The position numbers and the translations under genes were made by a program. The notes beneath the pieces were generated by a model. The model was given only the letters and a program-made list of their open reading frames with translations. It was not told the DNA's origin and did no database searches. From assembly GCA_021186555.1 (NCBI GenBank), contig JAJKFL010000003.1:24447908-24511907 (forward strand): 64,000 nucleotides of DNA. The letters run 5' to 3'. This document shows positions 1 to 11,659 of the stretch, piece after piece (the stretch's first letter is position 1; every line of letters begins with the position of its first letter). This DNA comes from Reticulitermes speratus. Its lineage: Eukaryota > Arthropoda > Insecta > Blattodea > Rhinotermitidae.

Positions 1-2760
1 CTGCAATGTAGCGTTACCATTAACCTGATTTCTGCTTCCACTGCCTCTTTCAGACAGCGCGCCCAGCGTGTTGACGTCCACGTTTGAACGATGAGTCACT
101 GCCGACCTACTCGCGAAGTGCCGCACGCCTTCGTAATGAAACATTAAGGACAGAAAGGGTTAACATTATCTCTACGGCGTCTTCAAAAATTATTTTCTTA
201 AGGTAGATTCCTATATAGAACGGGATCTCCTCGCGTTATTCAGCGCGCACTCTGGATTCTTGATTTCACATTTCTCTCGATATGTACATGTTTGTCATCA
301 CATTCTGTATTCTCATTGAAGGAGGTATGCGTCGTATGCTATCGTCTTACGACTATACAGGTAAGAAAGTACTGCATTTAATAAGATATGTATTGTGTTA
401 TTTAATGAAGTAGCTGCTGCTATAGTGAAAGATAACTGTTACGCAATGCACAAATGTCGACTTTGTAGGCAGTCAAAAGGGTCACTCTTTTGAGATAATC
501 AAACATTACTATAAATGTCATCAAAGTCCAGTTTGGCCGATGTAACTTCAGTACAGAGTGGATCATAACTGTATTGTGAATCCTGCATTACATGTCACTG
601 TCTCACGATTTTAAGGCTTATAATCCTATCACCTTATAAAAAGGAGTTACTAGACACTTTCGCGGGGATTCACTCAGAATCACTTGTCACCAGAATCTGT
701 GCCACTTCGAATCTGGACTGACTGCTACGCTACTGGAACCTTTGCTACTTACGGCTTCTAAATTACGAACTTACAGACCTCAACATTTCTTAATAAGTAT
801 AGTTACGTTCTATGTGGTGTGTAATCCTGGAGAAACCTGCTGTATCAACTTCATCAATTAATAAATCTAAGTGCTATTTATTAACCATTGTGTGTTGCTG
901 TGGTCGTGAATTTTAAATCTTAAGTGTTCAAACGTACTCAAGACTTCCCTCTCAGTCAACGCTTCCATCAGTGCATTATACATCCGCAACTTATCATCTA
1001 AACTGGGAAAAAACGTCTTTACAAATTCACTCTACCTTCCAAAGCCGCTTCCTTCCTTGGGATACAAAACACATGGGCCAATTCCCCACACAAGAAATTG
1101 TTGCAATAAATAATTATTATTTATCCAAACATCATTAACAGTCTGGTCTTCATAATGAGGAGCAGGATTTACACGATACGTTTAGGGGGGGGGGAGAAAA
1201 GAACTAAATACATAAAATGTAAATACAATTACTGTGGATAACACATACACGTTGGTAATATTTATTTCGAACGAACTATACACGCATTCCCAGGCGAGTG
1301 TATGAATACACTCCGACGGGCAGAAGAAACGTACGTACTTAAGACCAAGGAAGAGATGGACAGACCACTACCTACGGAGGCGGAACAAACCTGGAATATT
1401 TTATACTCTGATATCTTCACAATAGAGAGGTATTGCGATCTCTGTAAGGTAGAAACTTATGTTTTAGGTATATATTCTGCCTTCAGAAGGTTATTTCTCG
1501 CCAAGCAGAAACCGGCAACAAACAGAAACTCGTATCTCAATAATGAGTGGCCTTTACTGGCAAGCACGCACTGAATACCCAAGGCATGAAGCAATACTGA
1601 CCTCACCGCGCAAACTGCCAACAGCAAGACGCACCTCAGAAGGCGGATCTTCCCACCTACACAACCGAAAACTGTGTCCATTTTTATTGCTGAGGAGCAA
1701 TCACGTGATACCATCATCATCATAGTGGCTTGCCTTCATAGTTCTGCAATGCGAAAATAATCATTACAGATCCACAAAAAAGCCTAGTTCACATAAGCTC
1801 ACAACTGGACATTATGTATTCCACAGTTTCAGAGTTTGTTGAAACTTTATATGGAAGACTTTCATTAATTTACTCTTACCTCCACTTTTCAGCAAGCATG
1901 GCGTCGGCAATTTTGTGTACTACATTATGGCATTAGGTTAGCAAAACCTCGAAAATTTCCTTTCATTCCTTGGTCTCGCGTATCAATAAACTAACATCGA
2001 CTCTGGGTACGAGATTTGGGGTTCTTGCGTTGTGCACCTCCTTAGCGATGACCATTAAGCTTACCGCCTTTTCGGAGATGACGCCTTCTCGTCAGGTACA
2101 CAAGTAGCAGCATTTTGGAGTAACATGCCGCGTATTCCACCTTTGATACAGGCAGCTTACCCGACACCTTCCTACATACCTGTCGACCTAAACGCCGCCA
2201 CATCCCAGCAGACAGCAACATTTGGCCTAATACTTTGCCGAACTAAAAGTTTTCTAATAACACGTCTGTGGTGGGAGTTTATTAACAATCAGCTGGATTC
2301 ATGTTATTTACGTTCAAAGCGGTTAGGCAGTAAGTGGGTACAGAGGAGAGTGTCTTGTATGCAGACGACAGTTCTTTACGTGTTCAGGCCACCCGTACAA
2401 AACAGTGCACGTCATACATACAAACGAGACATGACAGAGCGCCCCCACCAACCACACAATGGGATATCAAGCAGAAACAGGCCAATACTCAGACAAACTG
2501 ACGCTATATAGACGTTCCCGAACTTTTAAACCGTGCATTGCTATTCGGCTAGCAGTGTCGCTTCGGTCTTTCATCTTTGGTGCATCAACGTAAGGACGCG
2601 ACAGGAAACTGTGATGGTGGTTGTACCTCACTGAACCTAAATCGGTTTGTCTGTGTGTACGCATAATGCAAAAAAAACGTAAAAGTAAAGTTCTCCGTAT
2701 GCTTTTTAGGTTCCAACACAAGACGTATTGGGGAGTGGAAGTATACCTCCCCACAATCTC
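1..2760. other. unassigned non-coding stretch
   Basis: No gene is recognised. The short open frames here have no family features. A copy of the dispersed R90 repeat (see 7735-7875) lies at about 1106-1163, and a run of ten G lies at 1185-1194. Nothing else stands out by eye. Confidence 0.5.
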
Positions 2761-2764
2761 AGTC

Positions 2765-2825
2765 TCGGCACTCGACGATGGTGAGTGGTCAGCTTCACGC
2801 CCCAACTGCTTTATTCTCGGGGACA
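2765..2825 (-). repeat. SINE family A body fragment
   Basis: The stretch GGTGAGTGGTCAGCTTCACG followed by a CCCC, CTGCTTTA, CTCGGGGA series matches the body of the fuller minus-strand SINE A copies at 58545-58745 and 45701-45996. The tRNA-like head is missing. Confidence 0.55.
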
Positions 2826-2829
2826 CAGC

Positions 2830-4230
2830 TGGTTAGGCATCAGAGCAGGTGAGAACGCTGTGCAGGGGAGAAAAATCTCTGGCTCTGTCGCGAATGAAGC
2901 CCATACGTCCCTATCGTCCAGCCACTAATCTAGCCACTAAACTGACAGAGCTATCCAGGCTCCCATATTACGAGTACATTCAATGCTTGTGGAAGTCAGG
3001 TTTAAAGAGGTAACATTTACTCACTCAGTTCTATTGCACGGCAGTACACTATTGCCACTAAACGGACCTCCACTTATTCTGCAATCACTCCAGCTTTGCA
3101 CTCACGAGGTCCTAATTTCTAACATTACCCGACCATTCTCATCTGTCGTAAAGGCAAAACAGGCCACGACTCTGCAGATCCAATATAATGGCCTCCTCTA
3201 GCGACTTAATACCCAAATCATTCTTACTCTTGCCAATATATACAGTGAGAACATCAGTTAAAACGATGCACAATATTGCGTCACGGTTTTTCTATGCGAT
3301 TTGAATCCTCAGTCCCATTCTTGTTTCATTTTCTATTTTTTATGACTGAACTTTAATTTCTAAACTTCTGTGCTGTTGTAAATACGTTGACTATCAACTC
3401 TAATCACGACAGTAGTTTTTCGAAATCGTAACGCACCTGTACAGTATTTTACATTTATTTTATTGCGAATCGCACATATTACACACACAATACAGACACT
3501 GCAGTTAGAAGTGAAGCAATTTAAAAAAAAATTTAAAAAAATCGAAACATTTTTGAAACGCAGGCAAATTTCTTCTTGCGAGAATGAAAGCGCAGCAAGT
3601 CGAAGGTCGCGAATTGCGCAAAACTTCCACTTGCGCCGGACATTTCGGAACGTATAACTATTGCGGAAGTCGGAAGTGTCTGTATGAGAGAATGGCCACT
3701 TGGCATTATGCAGAGTACAGTTAGCAACAATGACGCAACCTCTTACATTAGCATATTTCACGTCCGGTGACATTCTTCCCACTGAAACCTTTTAAAATAC
3801 CACTTTACAGGCCATATAATTTTATAGACGAATTGAAGTAGTTGATTTAGAATTGGGGCCCCGACTATCTCAGACGCTCGTATATGCAGGTACACCCTCC
3901 CTGCTTCGGATGAGGAAGCGGAAATGAAGCAGAACGTACCGGATGCGGTAATCCGAGCTCTACACCGTCCCAGTCCTGCGAATCGCTGTTACGTTGCGGC
4001 AGAATGCTCAAGTCTGGACGCGCCCTTAAACGAAACAAAACCAGTTCCGGTGACGTTATGTCACTCCGGAATAGGTATGAAAAAGTCGCACATCCTATGT
4101 CTGTACACAGATCCTACAACTTTTTGAACTTCTAGAATTTGGAAGACACTTCTGCGAGGTAGAAACAAGAAGTTTATACATTATTTAGATGATCTTCAGG
4201 CTTTTAAATAATTAGAAATACACTCTTCAT
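2830..4230. other. unassigned non-coding stretch
   Basis: I see no gene or recognisable repeat. The short open frames at 3360-3782 overlap on both strands and include an A-rich run near 3520-3545. They look like chance. Confidence 0.5.
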
Positions 4231-4234
4231 GGGT

Positions 4235-4375
4235 CTAACGTCGTGTAGTCTGGTACAAGGTTACCACCAACGCTTCGGACGCACATCCTCCAATCACCTT
4301 CACGGTTGAAAATGGAGGCAGCATGTTCTTTCGAAACGAAATTTAGGCGGTGAATTGTTGCGGTAATGAACACCG
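4235..4375. repeat. degenerate palindromic repeat with hammerhead-like motifs
   Basis: GTGTAGTCTGGTA followed by CCAACGCTTCGGA on one side, and ATGGAGGCAG with TTCGAAACG on the other, match the two arms of the palindromic family best seen at 25446-25604 and 39875-40060. Both hammerhead-like cores are degraded. Confidence 0.5.
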
Positions 4376-4665
4376 CACTCAGCCACTACTCACTTCAGTG
4401 TGATTCAACCTTAAACATAACAGCCCTTTAGGGTCTGTCTGATGTCACGATTTAACTTCATACGCACGCTGGAAACTCGTAAGATTATTTAAAGACGGCT
4501 ACAGTTGAACTCCAAAACTTAACTTGGTAGGAAGGCAATATGCACAATGTGATGCTACTATCCAAGATGATTTTTGCGATACAGGCGGACACTGCAATTC
4601 CGACTCAAGCACACCCGCCACTGCTCAAGTCTTCTCCTCCTATCCTAACTACTGAGTAACATAAT

Positions 4666-4893
4666 AACAACTGACTGTCAGGTAGTGTTTTTAAGCTATT
4701 TTCTTAATTTTCACTACTCTAATACTTATCAGTTGTTCATTGTTAATTAAATGCCAGGGGAGGCTCCGGCCCCCAAGTAGAGGCTCCAGAAGCTGGTAAA
4801 TGGCACGGCTTGAAATAAATGTAGATCTTTTGTGTATAATTGTTGGAAAACTGAAAATAAAGCTCTTATAATTTAAAAAAAAAACAACTGACT
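4666..4893 (+). mobile_element. retroposed 3' end with poly(A) and 11-bp target duplication
   Basis: AACAACTGACT occurs at 4666-4676 and again at 4883-4893, immediately after an A run (4875-4884). Two AATAAA signals lie at 4814-4819 and 4856-4861, the second about 15 bases before the A run. This is the signature of an RNA copied into DNA by LINE machinery. The insert is only about 206 bp. Its source (gene 3' UTR, SINE or LINE end) is not recognised. Confidence 0.75.
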
Positions 4894-5190
4894 ATTAAGA
4901 GAAGAGCAAGCCTTCGCCTTTTATGTACGAGGACATTACATGACAACAGCACATGCAAATGAAACACATAATTCATAAAGAACACGTTCTTTATTCTGAT
5001 CTAAAAGAAATACAATTCGAGAAGCTAATCGCTTTAAAGTGGCAATGTACTTGAGATCACTAACACTGAATAGGACTAGATATTAAACACATACAGCAAT
5101 TGCGGTAAACGCCTTAAAACAGCAGTTTTTTTTGAAAACGATTACTGGGGTTACACATAAAGTCTGATTAAATACAAGTAAATACTGAAG

Positions 5191-5380
5191 TAAGGTTACA
5201 TTAGGTAAAGTGGTCCCATACAGGCCTTGGCAGGCCCTTAGGGCTCCAGGAGGTCGAGGCTCCCAGGTTTTTAGACAATCGGCACATGAAGGTGGTAAGG
5301 TTATCAGCCCTACGCACCAGCCGCCTTTACCCCAGGAAAGATTCCTGGTACTCATTTCTGTTACAGGTAAGGTTACATTA
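5191..5380 (-). mobile_element. 5'-truncated SINE family B with perfect 13-bp target duplication
   Basis: TAAGGTTACATTA flanks the insert at 5191-5203 and 5368-5380. The insert matches the body of SINE B (compare 30434-30744): CAGGCC, CTCCAGGAGGT, GGCACATGAAGGTGGTAAGG, CAGCCCTACGCAC. The tRNA-like head, which would lie at the high-coordinate end, is absent, as expected from incomplete reverse transcription. Confidence 0.85.
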
Positions 5381-5841
5381 AGAATATGCTTTATTTTCTA
5401 GGGATATCAATGGATAATTTCATATATATTTACGCAATCAATATCTCGACCTATCGATACAACCATTTATGTTCTGCCAGGGAAGGAAGTCTCATGGATG
5501 GTAAGGATGAGGTCCCTGAACACACCCTCTTGCTGCCCACTGTTCCTCTCCAGCACTCCCTACTACTGGTCTGTACCAACCAGCCCAAAGCACATCACTA
5601 ACTGAGCGGTTATTCGACTGCGCGAGGGGGGGAATACAGTGAGGTAAGTAAGCTGGAGGGGGAAGTGTAAAAGCCTGAGGGATATGTGGAGAGGGTTGAT
5701 CCATGGAGCTCTTTCCGTGGCATCAGTATAGCACTGAATATCGAGCCCATAAAGCTTATCAAATTCAAGGTGGAATACTGAAGCTCGATCTGTGTTTTCT
5801 AAGCTTTGATACTAACATGACGCATCTGTTGTTGCTACACC

Positions 5842-6064
5842 CAGGGGCGTAGTTGGAATGGGGAAACGAGTAGTGCCGCCGCCCCGAGCGGCTGACTGTA
5901 AGGGACGGCAAAATGGGCGGCAAATTAATATTGTAAATAAAAAAGAAATCTGAACCAAGTAAAAGGAAATGCAATGATTGCGATTTTTTTAAAATTCATA
6001 ATTTCTGTTAGGGGAGACCACTGTTATTACTCACCACGGACGACAAAACCTAGCTACGCCACTG
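5842..6064. mobile_element. hAT-type MITE (family 1)
   Basis: Terminal inverted repeats CAGGGGCGTAGTTGG and CCTAGCTACGCCACTG bound a 223-bp element with no coding capacity. The flanking octamers GCTACACC (5834-5841) and CCTATACC (6065-6072) match at 6 of 8 positions, as expected of an aged 8-bp hAT target duplication. A sister copy lies at 22150-22362. Confidence 0.75.
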
Positions 6065-6404
6065 CCTATACCATTAGTTATCATCATCGTCATCATCATC
6101 ACTAATACCACCTCACGTTTACTGTACAGAGTGAGAGAGGAACAGTTACGTAAGTCGGTAAGTAAATTAATATTGACTGATACCCCTAGTTTTTCCTAGC
6201 TCACAGTTCGTTCCATGACTGTATGTGATAAAGAAAGAATACATAAAAAAACAATAAGCAAGAAACTATATGGTAGAGAAATCAGAGTTGGCGTGGTGGA
6301 GTTGAGCTCTGCCTTAACCCTATGCACCACAGAGGTTACTTTACATACCACCTGCTTTAGCACTACTGGAATTTAACCAAAAGGTGTTTCCTATAATTCT
6401 CACA

Positions 6405-6475
6405 ATATAAAGCGATTATTTAGCTCAACATTATTATTCGTAATAGGCAAGATGTGTGTTTTCTGTGAGACAGAA
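6405..6475 (+). repeat. R90 dispersed repeat copy
   Basis: AAAGCGATTATTTAGCTCAA, then GTGTGTTTTCTGTGAGACAG, matches the consensus order described at 7735-7875. Confidence 0.5.
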
Positions 6476-6604
6476 ACAGCATGTTTATATTTCCTTTAGT
6501 TTAATTTCAGGCGTCAAACACCTAAGCTGTCTCCCTTAAATGTGCCCCGATTATGAAGGACCTTCCGTGTCTTATTTCCAGTTACTTCTTACGGACGTAA
6601 GATT

Positions 6605-6800
6605 GTGGCTCTCACGGCGGTGAAGTGATGCTATGGTCTTCTGGGTTATGACACTGTTTAGACTGGTAAATGGTTACAAACGTTCCGGAGGCAAGTACTG
6701 CCTGCATCTTCCTCCTACCCTAAAAATGGAGTCACTATGTCTTTTCAAAACGTTGGTAACGACGCATCAGACTGTATGGTGTCATTCTACGAAGGCCACA
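6605..6800 (+). repeat. palindromic repeat, hammerhead-like family 2
   Basis: The head CTCACGGCGGTGA is shared with 39875-40060. It is followed by inverted arms: TCTTCTGGGTTATGACAC and GTTTAGACTGGTAAATGG on the left, answered by CAAAACGTTGGTAAC and CAGACTGTATGGTGTCAT on the right. The centre carries a degraded CCGGAGG and GCATCTTC motif. Confidence 0.65.
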
Positions 6801-6809
6801 ACACATACT

Positions 6810-8325
6810 TTTGGTGATACACAGCTTGGACAGCACATCAACGTTTAAAACTGTCGTTACGTGCATGAACATTCGTGTTATTTATCGTACACAGCGTAAC
6901 GCCCGAACGTCCTGTTCTGATCCCAGCACTTACAGTAAGGCGCAAAACGAATGGAAACTGGATGCCTTACTGCGTAAATCACGAAATCATCTGTCGGTAG
7001 TTCGAGGACTGTGGAACTAACTTTCCAACTCTCTAACTGCTCCCTTGTGTTACAAGTGATACTGGTGCCACACGTTCTGGCAGCTTAACGTCATCAGCTG
7101 CGCACTACTTATGTGATGAAAGCTACTGAAATCTTCTCACACAATCAGCCGCGTCATGGTTGGGATAGGGGAGGAACTGATCTGTCAGTACATCCACAAA
7201 GCATTTACTCGCCGGGAAAGCTACAATCTTGCACAAAGGTACCAATATTTCAGTAAATTAAATGCGGATATTGCGGATACTCTGTGTAGTGCATATTCAT
7301 GTAGTGCCAACCCTGACTTTTCCCCTGCTCTTTGTATTAAACCTGCAGTTTTATGTGTTACAATTTCATTGGTTTACACACAATAATTTCATAATGTAGC
7401 TTTGGTAGCTAGCTTGACTAAGTTAAATATATAACGAAAATAATTATAATATTGCAAAATATAACATAACTCGCATATGTTACCCTTCCTTACAAGGAAT
7501 AAATTGCAGCTATACGGACAACAGAATTTTGTTATTCTGTTATCACATTTGCTTCTAGAATTTAAAATATTATAGTCGGAAACTTCGACAGATATGGCGC
7601 GTTTCCGTGACTTAGAGGGTCGCCACAGCAGCTGATGTCTTCTCCATCTTGATTCCATTAATGCTTCTTCTTGACTGATAGTAATCTGGAAAGAAAGAAA
7701 GAAAAAATCATAAACCAAATTATTAATTCCTGAAATCCCACTGTATTGATGTGTGTCGTATAATTCTCAGAGCAATTAGCGATCATTTCCCTCAACAGCA
7801 TTAACCGGCTGGTCTGTATATTAGGGAAGCAGTGCGTCTACTGTGAGGCAGAATCTGCATTCTTATGTTTGGATGAATTGCAGGTTCCAAACTTAGGCCT
7901 AGCCCTCTGACTGCAGTGAATTTCGATACAGAGCCTCCAGTTCCACATTTTCTTCCATTTTGTAATTACTTATGGTTTATTTTACGACGCTGTTAGTAGC
8001 TCAGACTCGGTGCCGTTGAATGATGATTAGTGATAATGGACTGGAAAAGAGAGGAAGCGGTACCACATGTACGACGTTAAGAGATACTCATATGCCCACG
8101 GTTGTACCAGCAGTGAATAACTAAATTTTACGTTTTGTGGTTTTTCCTGAATGTATAAAGGGTGCATATCAATAAATGTAATTTTATGGTTGGGGGAGCA
8201 AGTTTTGCTGAAATTATAAATGTCCTTAATAGCGGGGATATCGAAAAATGTGAAACAACTGGAATCTCCAAACATGTACAGACCAGCTCTGGGGTATATC
8301 CAGCCTCCATTTCAAAGGAAACCTA
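6810..8325. other. unassigned stretch with one R90 copy
   Basis: No gene is recognised. Apart from the R90 copy at 7735-7875 I see only AT-rich sequence. Confidence 0.5.
7735..7875 (+). repeat. R90 dispersed repeat copy (reference)
   Basis: R90 is my label for a recurring stretch of about 90-110 bp. Its order is TCGTAYGATTCT, AATAAACAGCGATTATTTCC, CAACAGCRTTAACC, GGTCTTTATAAT, then GTGTTTTCTGTGAGGTAGG. This copy has TCGTATAATTCT, AGCGATCATTTCCCTCAAC, GCATTAACCGGCTGGTCTG and CTGTGAGGCAG. Family unknown. Confidence 0.6.
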
Positions 8326-8475
8326 AGTCCCCCGGGGGTAAAGCGGCCGGAGTGTGACGTTGACCACTCACCGCCATCTAGCGCCGAGGTGAAGAATGAA
8401 TGGAGCTGAACACCTACTTCACCTCTGTGCCTTCATGACATATACGGAACAACTTTCCCTTTTTTTTTTACCTCT
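8326..8475 (+). mobile_element. SINE family A, 5'-truncated
   Basis: CCCGGGGGTAAAGCGGCCGG, then GACCACTCACCGCCATCTAG, CGCCGAGG and GTGCCTTCATGAC, is the complement of the minus-strand SINE A body at 45701-45996. It ends in a run of ten T. The tRNA-like head is missing. Confidence 0.7.
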
Positions 8476-8479
8476 CATG

Positions 8480-9400
8480 AATTTGTGTGACGAAATCACT
8501 GATGAAGATTGAGAGGCGGAAAACAATTCAATACTCTCCTAGGGAGCCAGCTGCATTCGTAGGCAGAGCTACACAAACGCCACACATCCGAGCAATGCGC
8601 AAGTTACAACCGCCAAAGAAAAGAACCAAACATCATACTTGGAGCCCCAGACTGCGATCTCTACCTGCGTTCGTGAAACACTGCCACTGAATTTATCCTT
8701 GAAGAGGGTCGACCTCTCTCCAGGATAAGTATTTCTTTCATTCTTCTAGGACAATGTAATTGAATTAATTGTGACTGAATAAACATGTCAATCAGAAAAT
8801 CTGGCGGAAGTATACCGTAGGATAAATAAAACACGTACTATGACTTTTACTGCCAAGTTGGCACGCATCACTTTCACATAAAAAAAATACTGGAAAAAGC
8901 AAGAGATGTTCACAATGATCTCGTCGCAAATGAAATAAATAAAGTGTCACACGTTTATTCGGCAAATAATGATGATACTGACAAGTGGGACAGATCTTCA
9001 AAAGTTTGACCATTTTCAGTGGTCTAAATGAAAAATCTGAGGCCCACTCTACAAGCACAGATCACCAGAGGCTATTGTTCCTTATTTTGGAGGTCGCGGA
9101 TGTGAAGTTAATAGGAGCGCAATTGACCCGTTATTTTTTATTCAGTATTATCAGAAGCTCAAGAAATATCATAGTTTGTGACAACCTTGAAGCTGCGTCA
9201 TATCGTACAAGAATCAAATTTTGAAGTTTCATATACGAACTGTAGTTGCGACTGTGAAGACTACAAGAAGTCTATCAAATGTTGGGAAATCCCACCTTGC
9301 CATGCGGCTTATAGTCCTATGAAAATTCATAGCCTTGTTATGTCAGTAGGTACGAGTACTACGCCGTAATTTCTGCTTTACATTTTCCTGACCTTCTAGG
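8480..9400. other. unassigned non-coding stretch
   Basis: The short open frames overlap each other on both strands and have no recognisable domain. No repeat is identified. Confidence 0.4.
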
Positions 9401-9407
9401 TCGTTAT

Positions 9408-9935
9408 AATTTTGCCCGTTGTCTTACATGGTGTGAAACTTTCTCTCTCACACTGGAGGAACATAGGCTGAGGGCGTTTGAGAAGAGGGTGCTGAGAAAA
9501 GTACTTCGGCCTAAGAGGGGCCAGGTAACAGGGGCTACAGGAGATTGTATACTAAGGAGCTTCATGATCAGTCCTCCTCACCAAATATCATTCGGATGAT
9601 CAAATCAATGAGACGGAGGGGTATGAGGCAGGAATGGGGGAAAGGATAGGTGCATACAGGGTTTCTACTGGGGAAACCTGAACGAAAGAGACCACTTAGA
9701 AGCCCTAGGCGTAGAAGGGAGGATAATATTAAAATGGATCTTCAAGGGGGCGTGGACTGGATTGATCTGGTGGAGGATGAGGACAGGTGGCGGGGTCTTG
9801 TGAATACGGTAATGAACCTTCCGGTTCCATAACATGTAGGGAATCTCTTCACTAGCTGTGGAATTACTAGTTTCTTAAGAAGGACTCTGCTCCATGAGTT
9901 AGTGGTTAGTTAGGTTGATAGATAGATAGATAGTT
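9408..9935 (+). mobile_element. RTE-type LINE, 3' end (decayed)
   Basis: The conceptual translation, with frameshifts and stops, runs: L-T-W-C-E-T near 9420, HRLRAFEKRVLRK near 9470, [19 protein letters not shown] near 9670-9725, then IKMDLQ and [14 protein letters not shown] to 9810. This is the C-terminal tail of the LINE ORF that follows the reverse transcriptase. The 3' UTR has the shared TTAAGAAGGACTCTGCTCCA and ends in GTTAG repeats running into GATA units (9917-9933). RTE-clade LINEs commonly end in short tandem repeats. Everything upstream is missing. Confidence 0.8.
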
Positions 9936-9944
9936 CGCAGTGCT

Positions 9945-10272
9945 GCAAGTAAATATAAAAAGGTAAATCATCCCAATACAGGCCTGGAAAGGCCCATGGG
10001 TTCCAGGAGGTTGAGGCTACCAGATTTCCAGACAGTTGGCACATGAAGGTGGTAAAGTTGTCAGCCCTACGCACCGGCCCCCCAGGAAATATTCCTGGCA
10101 CACATTTCTGTTAGAGGCTGAGTTGACCCCAGGGGCCATAGTGCGGCCGGAAGGATTAAGTCAATGAAAAATTCCAATGACTCCATCGGGAATCGAAACC
10201 ACGACCTTCCGGCTTGTAGCGCAGTGCCTCACCCAACTGCGCAACCGTGTGCCCCCGCGAGTGAATACAGAA
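9945..10272 (-). mobile_element. SINE family B, full length
   Basis: On the minus strand the tRNA-like head starts near 10256: GCGCAGTTGGGTGAGGC as A box and GGTTTCGATTCCC as B box. The body follows, with CATTGACTTAATCCTTCCGG, and ends near 9961. The flanks GCAAGTAAATATAAAA (9945-9960) and GCGAGTGAATACAGAA (10257-10272) are a diverged target duplication. It is a SINE rather than a tRNA gene because the cloverleaf is incomplete and the body is shared with other copies. Confidence 0.85.
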
Positions 10273-10599
10273 ATAAAATAAAAAAGTACGAATTCACTAA
10301 ATTACGCTCAGAAACAGGGCCAACCCACTTTACAAACACTATGGCCTACGTCTAAGTGACCTTAGGACGGATCAACTGCAGTCATTACGAGCGACCCAGT
10401 GATCCCCGTCGGGCGCAGATCAAGGCCGCTGTATGGCGCATTATTCATGAACTAAAACAGGCACTGCGTTTGCTTTCGTCTGGAATGTTGAACGACGTAC
10501 ACAAATCCTTACTCTGCATATTTACCGACAAACAATTACAGTTGAACGGAGAATTTCGTAGTCTTGCAACCCTTCAACGCACAATACCATCTACTTTAA

Positions 10600-11130
10600 A
10601 CTTCCGAACTCTTTAAGTTGTACAAATCTATAACTTTGCTTGTTGTTTTACATGGGTCTGAAACATGGCCTCTCACAGTGAGGGATGAACATAGGTGTTT
10701 GAGAAGAGGGTGCTGAGGGACGAGGTAACAGCGGAGTGGAAGACAGCATAATGAGGAGCTCTATGAACTGTATTCCTCATCAAATATTATTCGGGTGATC
10801 AACTCAACAAGAATGAGATGAGCGGGGCATGTGGCATGTATAGAGGAGAGGTTCACACAGGATTTTTGTGGGGAAACTTGAGGGAAAGAGACCATGTGGA
10901 AGAACTGGGCGTAGATGGGAGGAGGATATTAAAATTGATGTTCAAGAAGCGGCATTTGAGGGAGGGGCATGGACTGGATTGATCTGGCTGAGGATGAGGA
11001 CAGGTGGCAGGATCTTGGGAATGCGGTAACGAACCTCCGGGTTCCATAAAACGAGAGGAATTTATTGACTACATGAGAACTTCTTAGCTTCTCAAGAAGG
11101 ACTCTGTTCCATCAAGTTAGTTGCTTAGTG
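10600..11130 (+). mobile_element. RTE-type LINE, 3' end (decayed)
   Basis: This is the same element as 9408-9935 and in the same orientation. It reads TCTGAAACATGGCCTCTCAC near 10655, then the HRCLRRGC, RMRAGHV, EERFTQ, GKETMW and [15 protein letters not shown] segments in broken frames, and the shared 3' UTR ending in CTCTGTTCCATCAAGTTAG. An extra 24-bp GAAGCGGCATTTGAGGGAGG segment interrupts the tail near 10948. It is not intact. Confidence 0.75.
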
Positions 11131-11134
11131 TGTT

Positions 11135-11215
11135 TATGTCGTACGATTCTGCAATAAACAGCGATTATTACCTGGCTGGCACTTGTAATGGAGAGTTCTT
11201 TTGTGGAGTTGGAAC
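11135..11215 (+). repeat. R90 dispersed repeat copy
   Basis: GTCGTACGATTCTGCAATAA and ACAGCGATTATTACCTGGC match the start of R90. The later part is degraded (GTGGAGTTGGAACTG). Confidence 0.55.
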
Positions 11216-11391
11216 TGAATGTTCACATATTAGATACACAGATGAACCCTGCCAGTCTGTTGCGTTAAGGAGTGTATCCACACATTCTGTCCGAATCTGT
11301 TCAACCGATGTATCGAATGCTACGGTAGGCACTATCGCGGAATTCGCCTACAAAAGCAGAAGAGTTCCATCAGCAGGTATACTGAAGTGGG

Positions 11392-11645
11392 GCAAAGGTA
11401 AAGTTGTTTTCAGTGCACGCCGTAAGAGCATCAGAGGAAGTGAACGTAGCTCCACTCATTCTTAACTTCGGCAGTAGATGGAGGCGGTAAGCTTTACGCC
11501 CCCGACCCTTTACCTCGGGAAGGAGTTCCCGGTACCCCACTGAACAGGAGGATGGGTGCGCCCGTGTAATGGTTTGGACGTTTCAACAAAACCGGTAATC
11601 GAACCACGATTCCTCGATGCTGACTACGCTATGCCGGCACAGGTA
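11392..11645 (-). mobile_element. SINE family A
   Basis: On the minus strand the head GGCATAGCGTAGTCAGC (A box) and GTGGTTCGATTACC (B box) lie at the high-coordinate end. The body reads GGTACCGGGAACTCC, then GGGTAAAG near 11500, and the far end near 11395 is GGTAAAG on the plus strand. Confidence 0.8.
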
Positions 11646-11659
11646 TATTCCAGTACTGA

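Noticed and set aside
5930..5960. Candidate last exon of the CDK inhibitor (acceptor followed by Phe-rich codons on minus)
   Set aside because: The site lies within the hAT MITE 5842-6064, 23 kb away, and the Phe codons come from an A-rich stretch of the MITE.
10356..10616. 86-residue plus-strand open frame between a SINE and a LINE
   Set aside because: No recognisable motif, and it ends where the LINE begins. Chance is the simplest explanation.
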